Shown piece after piece: positions 7,705 to 15,587 of a stretch of DNA of 64,000 nt. The notes under the pieces are model-generated. The model saw only the letters and a program-made list of their open reading frames with translations, had not been told where the DNA came from and did not search any database. Where the stretch lies: assembly GCA_023391285.1 (NCBI GenBank), contig JAEWBF010000064.1, positions 62,001-126,000 of the forward strand. Direction: 5' to 3'. The first letter of the stretch is position 1. The number at the start of each line of letters is the position of its first letter. The position numbers and the translations under genes were made by a program. This DNA is from Verrucomicrobiota bacterium. GTDB taxonomy: Bacteria > Verrucomicrobiota > Verrucomicrobiia > Opitutales > Opitutaceae.

Positions 7705-8829
7705 TCATCTCTCAACTTCCGCCGTCCCCCACCCCACCACCAACACACCCAGCCCCAACGCGGCCGAAAACAAAAAGTAATTCCCGCCTTCCTGCAGCCC
7801 CAGCGCCGTGATCAACATCGGCGCAAACCCCGCCAGGATCCGTCCGAGATTATACGCTGATCCCGACAGCATCGTCCGATACCGCGCGAAGACTTCGTTG
7901 AAATACGCGCCCATCAGCCCAAACGGAATTCCGTTCAACAACGGCAACACCAGCGCGAACGCCAGCTTCCGTCCTTCCCACGCGCTCACCCACGCGAATC
8001 CCGACAGCGCCACCAGTGCCACCGCGTAAGCGATCAACGCCCGCCGCACGCCCGTCCGCCGCACCACCCACGCGCCAAGCAACATCCCCGGCGCCACGTT
8101 CGCCCAAAACAAAACCGTATACACCGGCGACTGCGGCAGCTCCTTCGCGAAAAACACGTTCACCGTCCCGCTCGCGATCGTCAGACTCGCAATCGCCAGA
8201 CACCGCAAGAACGCCCCGAGCCATCCCCGCGAAACCTCAGATTCCACACTCCGCACTCCGCACTCCCTCCGCTCCCCGCCCGCGAGCCACTGCCACCGCA
8301 TCGCCGACAACACCGCCACCGGCACGATCGACGCCGCAAACAACCACCGCCACCCCACCACCGGCAACGCATACCGCGCCGCCAGCGCCGCCAGCAGCCC
8401 GCCCAAAATCGAAAACTGCAGCAGCGCCGCAAATCGATACCGCCGCTCCGGCCCCACGTGCTCGCTCATGAACGTGTGGCTGATCCCCCACTCCGCCCCG
8501 AGCGCCAGCGACGCCACCAGCCGAAACCCCAGCAGGCTCCCAAAATCCCACGCCAGCGCGATCCCCGCAATCCCCGCCACATACACGCCAAATACCGCCA
8601 GCATCATCCGTCCGCGCCCGTATCGATCCGCCAAATACCCAAACACCAGCGCCCCCAGTCCCACGCCCGCCAATCCCGTAAACTGCAGCGTGTCGCTCTG
8701 CGCCACACTCAGCCCGAAATGCCCCGCCAGCACCTTCTCCAGATACACGAAGAGATACAGGTCATAATAGTCGAAGAATAATCCCACAAACGCCGTCCAA
8801 TAAACGCGTCGCGCCGTCATTCGCTCCAT
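7705..8829 (-). CDS. MFS transporter
   Basis: Major facilitator superfamily permease of 374 residues with about eleven to twelve hydrophobic segments. Motif A between segments 2 and 3 reads FGYLADRYGRGRMM. The region DYYDLYLFVYLEKV after the first hydrophobic stretch and GFRLVASLALGAEWGISHTFM resemble sugar/carboxylate symporters of the SHS/MHS type; the substrate is not known. The central loop contains a low-complexity insert encoded by repeated CACTCCG units (8247-8267), apparently a captured intergenic repeat read in frame. The start at 8829 (MERMTARRVYW) or 8820 is likely; the frame extends to 8925, but that part is Arg/Trp-rich and unlike a transporter N terminus. Confidence 0.8.
   Translation of the reverse strand: MERMTARRVYWTAFVGLFFDYYDLYLFVYLEKVLAGHFGLSVAQSDTLQFTGLAGVGLGALVFGYLADRYGRGRMMLAVFGVYVAGIAGIALAWDFGSLLGFRLVASLALGAEWGISHTFMSEHVGPERRYRFAALLQFSILGGLLAALAARYALPVVGWRWLFAASIVPVAVLSAMRWQWLAGGERRECGVRSVESEVSRGWLGAFLRCLAIASLTIASGTVNVFFAKELPQSPVYTVLFWANVAPGMLLGAWVVRRTGVRRALIAYAVALVALSGFAWVSAWEGRKLAFALVLPLLNGIPFGLMGAYFNEVFARYRTMLSGSAYNLGRILAGFAPMLITALGLQEGGNYFLFSAALGLGVLVVGWGTAEVER
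8247..8267. repeat. Three heptamer repeats inside the MFS gene
   Basis: CACTCCG occurs twice and CACTCCC once, head to tail. On the minus strand this encodes part of the hydrophilic stretch GGERRECGVRSVESEVS, which interrupts the MFS central loop. A similar CACTCC-rich string lies in the gap just after 7660. Confidence 0.6.
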
Positions 8830-8939
8830 CGCCCGACTCTCACCAGCGCCTCTTCTCCGCCAACAAAAAAACCGGCGCCAGGTAGGTCGCCTGCTCGCCG
8901 CGCGACCAAGCGCCCGCGTCTCCACGCCGTCATTACACC

Positions 8940-8964
8940 CGTTTTACCAACATTCCGTAAAACG
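8940..8964. promoter_or_regulatory. Operator-like inverted repeat between the MFS and parA-like genes
   Basis: CGTTTTAC (8940-8947) and GTAAAACG (8957-8964) are perfect 8-base arms around a 9-base spacer. The site lies in the 219-base gap between two divergent genes and is AT-rich against a GC-rich background. The spacing suits a dimeric regulator; no adjacent regulator gene is evident. Confidence 0.5.
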
Positions 8965-9048
8965 CCCCACCCCGCCGGTTTCCCCCTCGCCGCTCTCGCC
9001 CTCCCGCGACACTCATGCCCGCGTCCCGCATCAACCGGCAGCATCCGC

Positions 9049-10080
9049 ATGCCTCGCAAAATTTCCTTCCTCAACTACAAGGGCGGCGTCGGCAAAACCT
9101 CCCTCATCGTCAACACCGCCGCCTGCCTCGCGCAGCGCGGAAAACGTGTCCTCCTCTTCGATTTCGACACGCAATCGAACGCTAGCATCTGGCTCCTGAA
9201 GCTCGATCGCTGGAACCAGATCAACGCCGAAGGCTCCGGCGCCATTTTCTCCCTTTTCCAACCAAGCACCACGCACCTGCGCGACCTCATCATCCACGAT
9301 GTCCTCCGCGGCCGCGAGGGTGAGAAAATCCTCCCAGGCCTCGATCTCGTCCCCACCACTTTCAACCTGGTCGACCTCGAAAGCGACTATCGCGGCGATC
9401 CCGGTCGCCCCCCCTACCTCATCTTCCAGGAGCAACTCGCCACCGTCGAAAAAGACTACGACTTCATCCTCTTCGACTGCCCCCCGAACATCCTCCGCGC
9501 TTCCCAGTGCGGCGTGTTCGCCTCGAACGAAATCTACGTTCCCGCCAACCCCGACGCCCTCAGCCTCATCGGCTTCACCCTCCTCGTCGAAAAGCTTCAA
9601 AAATTTCACGCGCTCTCCGCGAGCTTCCGCAAGGCCAGCATGGGTCCCTCCGCCCAAGTCCAGGGAATCATCATGAACGCCATCAAGACCGGCAGCGACA
9701 TCGAGGTCCCGCGGATGCGCATGCAGCTTCGGCTCAACCAATTCAGATCCGCCCGGCGCGTCGCGTCGTCCGCGCGCATTTTCGACGCCCAAATCCGCGA
9801 CGCCATGGTCGTCCGCCGCGCCGTCACGCTCGGCCTGCCCGTCAGCCTCGTCGCGCAGGACACCCAACTTCTCAACGACTCCGACACCGTCATCGCCGAT
9901 TATCGCCGCCTCGCCGACGAACTCATCCGCCACGCCGACACCATCGCCGCCGCCGAAGCCAGCCCAGCCTCCGCGCCCGAACCCGCCCGCGCGATTCCGC
10001 CTTCGTCGTCGCGCCCGCCCGTCGCGCCTCGTCCCGCCTCGGCGCCCCTTCTTTCCCGTCCGTCGGTCATCGTCACGTAA
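9049..10080 (+). CDS. ParA/MinD-like ATPase
   Basis: Cytoplasmic P-loop ATPase of 343 residues with the deviant Walker A NYKGGVGKTS (9-18), the second motif FDFDTQSNAS (about 38-47) and Walker B DFILFDCPPNI (about 139-149). Such proteins dimerise on ATP and position DNA, protein complexes or envelope machinery. The last 45 residues are a Pro/Ala/Ser-rich tail beyond the usual fold. No ParB gene or parS-like site is adjacent, so this is not an ordinary chromosome parABS locus. Two unrecognised genes follow at 129 and 94 bases, one of them coiled-coil. The job is probably positioning of a cell-specific structure; this is inferred. Confidence 0.85.
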   Translation: MPRKISFLNYKGGVGKTSLIVNTAACLAQRGKRVLLFDFDTQSNASIWLLKLDRWNQINAEGSGAIFSLFQPSTTHLRDLIIHDVLRGREGEKILPGLDLVPTTFNLVDLESDYRGDPGRPPYLIFQEQLATVEKDYDFILFDCPPNILRASQCGVFASNEIYVPANPDALSLIGFTLLVEKLQKFHALSASFRKASMGPSAQVQGIIMNAIKTGSDIEVPRMRMQLRLNQFRSARRVASSARIFDAQIRDAMVVRRAVTLGLPVSLVAQDTQLLNDSDTVIADYRRLADELIRHADTIAAAEASPASAPEPARAIPPSSSRPPVAPRPASAPLLSRPSVIVT

Positions 10081-10209
10081 CCGCGCGCCCATCTTTCACC
10101 AACCCACCTGTCCTTCCGCGCCAGCGAAGTTCAGCTGGCGGCGAGCCCGCATCCGCCCATTCGCGATCAGCGATCCTTCTCTCCTTCACTCCACCGTCGC
10201 TCTCTCATC

Positions 10210-11064
10210 ATGATCACCAGCACGTCCAGCTCTCCCACCCTCGCTCGCGAATGGGACCACCTTCGCGCCTCGTTCGCGTCTTCGATCCTCGTCGACACGT
10301 CGCTCACCAGCCTCGCCCAAAACCTCGACGGCCTTTCCTGGCCCATCGCCGGCCCCGGCGAAACACCGGCCGCGTATATCGATTTCAACTACAGCGAACT
10401 CCAGCTCGAGCTCTCCGCCCGCGGCCACCCCAAAGCCGCCGACCTTCTCGTCCAAATCCTTCGCGAGACCCTGGCCTTCGACCAGCCGTTCGGCGAAATG
10501 GTCCGCCAGGCCGAAGCCGCCGACGCCCGCGACAATCCCTTCCTCAACGCCCTCGATCGTCTCGGCATTCCGGAAAACTTTCCGGTCTCCCTCTGCTCCC
10601 TCGACGTCCCCGCCCGCGATCTCTGCCAGCTCGAACAAATCGAAACCCTCGGCCAGCTCGCGCTCTTCGCCCAGCGTCTCTCGCAAGGCATCATCGTCGG
10701 CGGTGACCTGAAACGTCTTCTCAACGCCCTCGCTCACACCGACGAACGCGCGCTCGCCGATCTCGTTCCGTTCCGCACCGGCTCCAGCGGACTCCACCTC
10801 GCCGAAGCCCTCGCTCACGCCGCCGCCAGCGCCCGTCCCGTCGAAAACACCGCCACCACCCTCGCGTGGTTCGAAGCCGAATTCAGCGACTGGCGCCGCG
10901 AAGCGTCCGCCGATCGCACTTTTCTTTCGCGGCAACTCGCCGTCCTCGACGACAAGGCTTTCGAAGAAACGATCACCCGCCTGCTCCATCCCTATCTCGG
11001 CGAAATCGCGCCATCGAAACCGTCCCGCTGGTCCGCCCTCACCCGCTGGTTCTCCCGGAAATAA
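10210..11064 (+). CDS. Unrecognised 284-residue helical protein in the ParA cluster
   Basis: I do not recognise this protein. It has no signal peptide and no membrane segment, and is largely alpha-helical by composition. A central stretch (about 118-190) containing LGIPENFPVSLCSL and LEQIETLGQLALFAQRL resembles helix-hairpin or death-fold type helical bundles, but no motif is diagnostic. It ends in a basic/aromatic tail (RWSALTRWFSRK). It lies between the ParA-like ATPase and a coiled-coil gene on the same strand and may be the cargo adaptor or partner of the ATPase. The ATG at 10210 follows a T/C-rich leader. A hairpin followed by TTTT at 11089-11114 could end the transcript. Confidence 0.7.
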   Translation: MITSTSSSPTLAREWDHLRASFASSILVDTSLTSLAQNLDGLSWPIAGPGETPAAYIDFNYSELQLELSARGHPKAADLLVQILRETLAFDQPFGEMVRQAEAADARDNPFLNALDRLGIPENFPVSLCSLDVPARDLCQLEQIETLGQLALFAQRLSQGIIVGGDLKRLLNALAHTDERALADLVPFRTGSSGLHLAEALAHAAASARPVENTATTLAWFEAEFSDWRREASADRTFLSRQLAVLDDKAFEETITRLLHPYLGEIAPSKPSRWSALTRWFSRK

Positions 11065-11084
11065 AAGAAACACCCGCCGAAAAT

Positions 11085-11110
11085 GTAGGGCGGGGTCTCC
11101 CGACCCCGCC
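11085..11110. repeat. Dispersed hairpin repeat GGCGGGGTC/GACCCCGCC, copy 1
   Basis: Perfect 9-base arms at 11089-11097 and 11102-11110 with the loop TCCC, preceded by GTAGG. Further copies are at 20275-20299 and 38809-38833. Here the stem is followed by TTTTC on the plus strand, so it could also act as an intrinsic terminator for the gene ending at 11064. Confidence 0.8.
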
Positions 11111-11158
11111 TTTTCGCTCCGCCCCCGCCAAAGCGATCAACCACCCCACCTCCTCGCC

Positions 11159-11713
11159 ATGGCCGCCGAACCCCGAACGTTCCCTCCGTTCCCGACGCGC
11201 TTCCCCGTGCCGCAACCGCTGCAATTGCAGCGCCGCCCGCGTCCTGTTTCGCTGGATACAACCACGCCGTCTGCGTCCGACGCCGACCGCCTCCTCCGCC
11301 TCATGGAACAAGGTTTGGCCGAACGCGAACGGGCTCTCGTCGAAGCCGAGGCTCGGATCGCCGACCACGCGCGCGACCTCGACGAAGCCGAAGCGCTCCT
11401 CCGCGCGCGCGAATCGCTCCTCGCTTCGCGCCAGTCTCATCAGCCTGGCAACCGCGCAGTCGTCACGCTTCGCGAGGCCGAAGCGTTGAACCAGCTCAAA
11501 GAGGAACTCGACCGCCAGGAAGCCTCGTTGCGCGAGAGCCGTCACGCGTTGCGCGAACGGGAGAAATTCCTCGAGGAAAGCGAAACCCGCCTTTTCGCCA
11601 AGGTGCAGGAGCAGCAGGAAAAAGAAACCGAGCTCGAACAACGCGAAGAAAACCTCCGCGCCCGCGAAGCCGCGCTCGGCCAGCCCAAGCCTTTCGACGA
11701 ATTCCGCGAATAG
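11159..11713 (+). CDS. Coiled-coil protein downstream of the ParA-like gene
   Basis: A 184-residue protein with a Pro/Arg-rich N terminus (1-35) and then two long charged heptad-like stretches, about 44-100 and 105-180, dominated by Glu, Arg, Ala and Leu (RARESLLASRQ, LREREKFLEESETRL). There is no signal peptide or membrane segment. The pattern predicts an extended coiled coil. It is the third same-strand gene after the ParA-like ATPase and may be a scaffold that the ATPase positions. Coiled-coil composition gives little family information, so function is left open. It stops 15 bases before the end of the convergent glmM gene. Confidence 0.65.
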   Translation: MAAEPRTFPPFPTRFPVPQPLQLQRRPRPVSLDTTTPSASDADRLLRLMEQGLAERERALVEAEARIADHARDLDEAEALLRARESLLASRQSHQPGNRAVVTLREAEALNQLKEELDRQEASLRESRHALREREKFLEESETRLFAKVQEQQEKETELEQREENLRAREAALGQPKPFDEFRE

Positions 11714-11728
11714 CCGCTGTCGCCGCCA

Positions 11729-13060
11729 CTACTCCCCGCCCAGCTCCGCTTTCACCGCCTCCGAAATCCGCTCCATCCCCGCGCGGACCACGTCTTCCGT
11801 CGGCCCCTCGACCAACAACCGCAATTTCGGCTCCGTGCCCGAATACCGCACCAGCACGCGTCCGCGATCGCCCAACTCCTTCTCCAATCCGCGAATCGCC
11901 TCCATCACCCGCGGCAACGTCTCGATCGGCTTCTTCTCTTTCACTTTCACCGCCGCCGTCAGCTGCGGAAACTTCTTCAACACGCGCCGCAACTCCGACA
12001 GCGGCCGCCCAGTCGCGAGCATCACTTCGATCACCTTCAACGCCGCCACCAGCCCATCGCCCGTCGACGAAACTTCCCGGCAAACGATGTGCCCGCTCGA
12101 CTCACCTCCGAGCATCGCCCCATCCGCGCGCATCCGTTCGATCACATAGCGATCGCCCACCGCCGTCCGCGCGACGCGCCCGCCCGCCGCCGCCACCGCC
12201 GCATCCACGCCGAGATTGCTTTGCACCGTCGCCACGAGTTCCCGCGCCGAGAGCGCCCCGCGCGCGAGCGCATGCGTCGCCAGAATCGTCAGAATCTCAT
12301 CTCCATCCAACACCTCGCCCCGCTCGTCGCACAACACACACCGGTCTCCGTCGCCGTCATGCGCCACCCCAAGTCGCGCGCCTTTTTCCACCACCATCCG
12401 CGCCAGTTGCTCCGGATGTTCGCTGCCCACACCGGCATTGATGTTCGTTCCATCCGGCGCATCGCCGAGTCCGATCACCTCCGCGCCCAATGCCCGCAGC
12501 ACTGCCGGACTCGTCCCACACGTCGCACCGTTCGCCGTATCCAAAATAATCCGCCACCCCTTCAACGCATTCGCCGCCAGCAGTCGCTGGCACGCCGCCA
12601 TATAATCGCCCACCGCACCGTTCGTCGTCCGCACTCCTGCTTCGTCCGCCGCGAGGGGGGCTTCGGTGCTCAACTTCGACTCGATCGCCAGCTCCTCCTC
12701 ATCTGTCAGTTTCATCCCGCCCGGCCCAAAAAATTTGATGCCGTTGTCGCGCGCCGGATTGTGCGACGCGGTGATCACCACGCCGAGCGCCGCTCCCCGT
12801 TCGCCCACCGCCTTGGCCAGCGCCGGCGTGGGCAGCACGCCCAGTGAGACCGGTTCCGCCCCCCCCGCGCGAATCCCCCGCGCGAATGCCTTCTCCAACG
12901 AAACGCCCGACGCACGCGTATCGCGTCCCATCAACACCAGTCCGCGGCCCCCGAGCCATTCGGCCGCCGCTCGTCCGAGCTGTTCCGCAAAGCGCTCGTT
13001 GATGACGGGCCCACCATACACGCCGCGCACGCCGTCCGTGCCGAAATAGGTTCGCTTCAT
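11729..13060 (-). CDS. glmM: Phosphoglucosamine mutase
   Basis: Cytoplasmic enzyme of 443 residues that converts glucosamine-6-phosphate to glucosamine-1-phosphate on the way to UDP-GlcNAc for peptidoglycan and LPS. All four mutase signatures are visible: the FGTDGVRG start (6-13), the active-site serine in TASHNP (Ser99), the metal loop DGDGDR and the sugar-binding GGESSGH. The phosphate loop near the C terminus is RYSGTEPKLR. The start at 13060 (MKRTYFGTDGVRG) is the standard family start; the longer frame overlaps trpD and is rejected. It lies 28 bases downstream of trpD on the same strand and is probably co-transcribed. Confidence 0.97.
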   Translation of the reverse strand: MKRTYFGTDGVRGVYGGPVINERFAEQLGRAAAEWLGGRGLVLMGRDTRASGVSLEKAFARGIRAGGAEPVSLGVLPTPALAKAVGERGAALGVVITASHNPARDNGIKFFGPGGMKLTDEEELAIESKLSTEAPLAADEAGVRTTNGAVGDYMAACQRLLAANALKGWRIILDTANGATCGTSPAVLRALGAEVIGLGDAPDGTNINAGVGSEHPEQLARMVVEKGARLGVAHDGDGDRCVLCDERGEVLDGDEILTILATHALARGALSARELVATVQSNLGVDAAVAAAGGRVARTAVGDRYVIERMRADGAMLGGESSGHIVCREVSSTGDGLVAALKVIEVMLATGRPLSELRRVLKKFPQLTAAVKVKEKKPIETLPRVMEAIRGLEKELGDRGRVLVRYSGTEPKLRLLVEGPTEDVVRAGMERISEAVKAELGGE

Positions 13061-13088
13061 CGAAATCAATCCGTCGGGTCGCGTTCGC

Positions 13089-14135
13089 TCACGAGGCATA
13101 GAAGTCTCGCGTCGCCTCGATCTTCTTCTCCACCGCTCCGCCCAACAACAACTCGCGCGCCGCCGCCACGCCGTCCCGCACGCTGGCAGTCTTCCCCACA
13201 ATCCACATCGCCACCGCCGCGTTCAACGCGATCGTATCCGCCAGCCCCCGCGGGCCGCGTCCCGCCAACAGCGTTTTCGTGATCTCCACATTCGCCGCCA
13301 CGTCGCCGCCCTGCAGCTCGGAAAACGGCGACCGCTCCAACCCAAATTCCGCCGCGTTCCACTCGGCGTCCACGTCGCGCAACCGGCCAAATCCCCGCAC
13401 GCGATTCGTCGTCGCCGTCGTCAGCTCGTCGATCCCCCGCTCCGCGTCGATCACACCGTGCGCCGCGATTCCGGCCTTCACGCCCAGCGCATCCAGTGCC
13501 TGCGCCAATTTGGGCACCCACGCCTGCGCAAACACCCCGAGCAGCACGTGCGCCGGCCGCCCCGGATTGATCAACGGACCTAGGATATTGAACACCGTCC
13601 GCTGCCCGCGCGCCGCCAGCGCCTTTCGCACCGGCACGATGTGCTTGAACGCCGGATGATACCCGGGCGCAAAAAAGAAAACGTAGCCGAGCTCCTCCAA
13701 CGCCCGCCGCAATTTGTCCGGCGGCGCATCGAGCTTCACGCCCAGCGCCGACAACAAATCCGCACTGCCGCACTTCGACGTCACTCCGCGATTGCCATGC
13801 TTCATCACCGGCACGCCCGCACACGCCAGCACGAGCACCACCATGCTCGAAATATTGAAACCACCCGCATGATCGCCGCCGGTCCCCACAATATCGATCG
13901 CACGCTCCGCCCATTTCTCCACTCCCGGATTCACCGCCATCTCGCGAAACGCCCGCGCAAACGCCGCCACTTCCTCCGCCGTTTCGCCTTTCCTGGCCAA
14001 CGCCGACAAAAATGCGCCTTTCTGCTCCTCGCCTTCCTCCGTCCCCGCCAGCGCATTCGCCGCCGCCAGCACGTCCGCGCTCGACAACTCACGCTCCGCT
14101 TCGAGTTGCGACGTCAGTTCGGCGAGTCTGGACAT
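13089..14135 (-). CDS. trpD: Anthranilate phosphoribosyltransferase
   Basis: Second step of tryptophan synthesis: joins anthranilate and PRPP. The 348-residue protein has the PRPP-binding DIVGTGGDHAGGFNIS (about 84-99), KHGNRGVTSKCGSADLL and the NILGPLINPGRP loop, all as in TrpD. Length is normal. No other trp gene is adjacent; here it is followed by glmM. Its start is divergent from uppP across a 79-base gap containing two inverted repeats, one of which may be a regulatory site. Confidence 0.97.
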   Translation of the reverse strand: MSRLAELTSQLEAERELSSADVLAAANALAGTEEGEEQKGAFLSALARKGETAEEVAAFARAFREMAVNPGVEKWAERAIDIVGTGGDHAGGFNISSMVVLVLACAGVPVMKHGNRGVTSKCGSADLLSALGVKLDAPPDKLRRALEELGYVFFFAPGYHPAFKHIVPVRKALAARGQRTVFNILGPLINPGRPAHVLLGVFAQAWVPKLAQALDALGVKAGIAAHGVIDAERGIDELTTATTNRVRGFGRLRDVDAEWNAAEFGLERSPFSELQGGDVAANVEITKTLLAGRGPRGLADTIALNAAVAMWIVGKTASVRDGVAAARELLLGGAVEKKIEATRDFYAS

Positions 14136-14169
14136 GGGGCGGACCAGTGATACGACCGACCCGCTGTCG

Positions 14170-14205
14170 GCAAATAAATTTGCTCCGTTTCACGAAAGTT
14201 GAAAC
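14170..14205. promoter_or_regulatory. Two inverted repeats in the trpD-uppP divergent gap
   Basis: GCAAAT-AA-ATTTGC (14170-14183) and GTTTCA-CGAAAGT-TGAAAC (14187-14205) are perfect 6-base dyads in an AT-rich patch between the two start codons. They could be operators for either gene; no specific regulator is indicated. The second dyad ends 9 bases before the uppP start. Confidence 0.4.
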
Positions 14206-14214
14206 CAACCCCGC

Positions 14215-15234
14215 GTGCGTCTTCTCGCTCTCATCGTCGTTTCGCTGCTGGCTCCGGCCGCTTTTGCACAAACCGCCCTCCAGCCCAACACCTCGCCCGA
14301 AGCCCCCGCCGCCGAGCTTTCCACCGTCGATGCCCTCGCTCTCGGCGCCATCGAAGGCGTCACCGAATACTTACCGATTTCGTCGACGGGCCACCTCATC
14401 ATCGCCACACGGGCGTTGAAACTCGATTCCGACGAACCGCTCCGCCGCCCCGACGGCCGCGCCCTTTGGTTCGTCGCTCCGTCCGAAGAAAATCCGACCG
14501 GCACGCCGCTCACCGTCCGTCTCGCCGCCGACACCTACACGATCGTCATACAATTCGGCGCGATCGCTGCCGTCGCCCTCCTCTATTGGCGCCCGGTGCT
14601 TTCCATGTTGCGGGGTCTCGTCGGCCGCGACCCCGCCGGTTTTCGCCTTCTGCGTAATCTCATTCTCGCATTCCTTCCCGCCGCCCTCCTCGGCCTCCTG
14701 CTCCACGACTGGATCGACGAACATCTCTTCTCCGTCAAAACCGTCATCATCGCCCAAGTCGCCGGCGCGCTTTTGATTTTCTGGGCGGAACGCTACCGCC
14801 GCGCCCGCGCAGCTGCCGCTTCCAATCCTGACGCTCCCGGCATCGAACTCACCACGCGACAGGCCCTCAACATCGGCCTCCTTCAATGCGTCGCCATGTG
14901 GCCCGGCACCAGCCGGTCGATGATGACCATCATCGGCGGCTATCTCTCCGGCCTCGATCCGCGCCGCTCCGCCGAATTCAGTTTCCTCCTCGGCCTCGTC
15001 ACCCTCACCGCCGCCAGTGTCTATAAAGGCTACAAGAGCGGCACCGCCATGATCGACGTCTTCGGCTGGCCCAATATCGTCCTCGGCTGCGTCGTCGCCG
15101 CCGTCACCGCCGCGCTCGCCGTGAAGTTCCTCGTCGGCTGGCTCTCGCGCCACGGCATGGGTCTCTTCGCCTGGTATCGTCTCGGCCTCGCCGCCGCCCT
15201 CACCCTTCTCGTCGCGCTCGGCTGGCTCGAATAA
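14215..15234 (+). CDS. uppP: Undecaprenyl-diphosphatase (BacA/UppP) with extra N-terminal and internal segments
   Basis: Inner-membrane phosphatase that recycles undecaprenyl pyrophosphate for cell-wall synthesis. Family motifs are GAIEGVTEYLPISSTGHL (about 44-61) and PGTSRSMMTIIGGYLSGLDP (about 234-253). At 339 residues it is roughly 70 longer than typical BacA. The additions are a signal-peptide-like start (MRLLALIVVSLLAPAAFAQ) followed by a Pro/Ala linker, and an insert of about 35 residues after the first motif (LDSDEPLRR to RLAADTY). The start is GTG at 14215; the fit of the signal sequence to this frame supports it. Function is secure; the extra parts are unusual. Confidence 0.93.
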   Translation: MRLLALIVVSLLAPAAFAQTALQPNTSPEAPAAELSTVDALALGAIEGVTEYLPISSTGHLIIATRALKLDSDEPLRRPDGRALWFVAPSEENPTGTPLTVRLAADTYTIVIQFGAIAAVALLYWRPVLSMLRGLVGRDPAGFRLLRNLILAFLPAALLGLLLHDWIDEHLFSVKTVIIAQVAGALLIFWAERYRRARAAAASNPDAPGIELTTRQALNIGLLQCVAMWPGTSRSMMTIIGGYLSGLDPRRSAEFSFLLGLVTLTAASVYKGYKSGTAMIDVFGWPNIVLGCVVAAVTAALAVKFLVGWLSRHGMGLFAWYRLGLAAALTLLVALGWLE

Positions 15235-15276
15235 CCGCCCATGCCGCCCGACTCGCGTGCGCGTCCATTATGACGC

Positions 15277-15304
15277 TTGACGAGGAAATTCGCGGCTCTT
15301 TACT
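15277..15304 (+). promoter_or_regulatory. Candidate sigma70-type promoter for rpmF-plsX-fabH
   Basis: TTGACG (15277-15282) and TTTACT (15299-15304) are separated by 16 bases, in the gap between uppP and rpmF, about 67 bases before the rpmF ATG. The match is 5/6 and 4/6 to the consensus. Confidence 0.45.
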
Positions 15305-15370
15305 CGCCCTCTTCACTCTAAAAAACCGGCGTTTCGACGAGAGCGCCACGTTCCAAAGAACTTTCCTCCC

Positions 15371-15550
15371 ATGGCCAATCCGAAACGCAAGCAGTCGAAA
15401 CGCCGCAGCGCCAACCGCCGCGCCGCCAACGCTTTCAAGGCTCCTGAATTCGCCAAAGATCCGACGGACGGCAGCACCTTCCGTCCTCACCGCGTGAACC
15501 CGAAGAACGGGATGTATCGCGGCCGCCAGGTTCTCAACGTCGAGGTCTGA
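15371..15550 (+). CDS. rpmF: 50S ribosomal protein bL32
   Basis: A 59-residue basic ribosomal protein of the large subunit. The start MANPKRKQSKRRSANRRAA is the standard bL32 N terminus, and the middle reads TFRPHRVNPKNGMYRGRQ. The zinc-binding cysteines found in some bL32 proteins are absent (C-minus form). It sits directly before plsX and fabH, the classic rpmF-plsX-fabH order. The DUF177/YceD gene that often precedes rpmF is not here; uppP is. Confidence 0.95.
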   Translation: MANPKRKQSKRRSANRRAANAFKAPEFAKDPTDGSTFRPHRVNPKNGMYRGRQVLNVEV

Positions 15551-15587
15551 GCTCCCGCCAGAGCCCCACGGTTTGCCGTTCCCGCGA

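Noticed and set aside
9049..11713. Chromosome parABS locus
   Set aside because: There is no ParB-like gene and no parS-like palindrome cluster; neighbours are glmM and an MFS gene.
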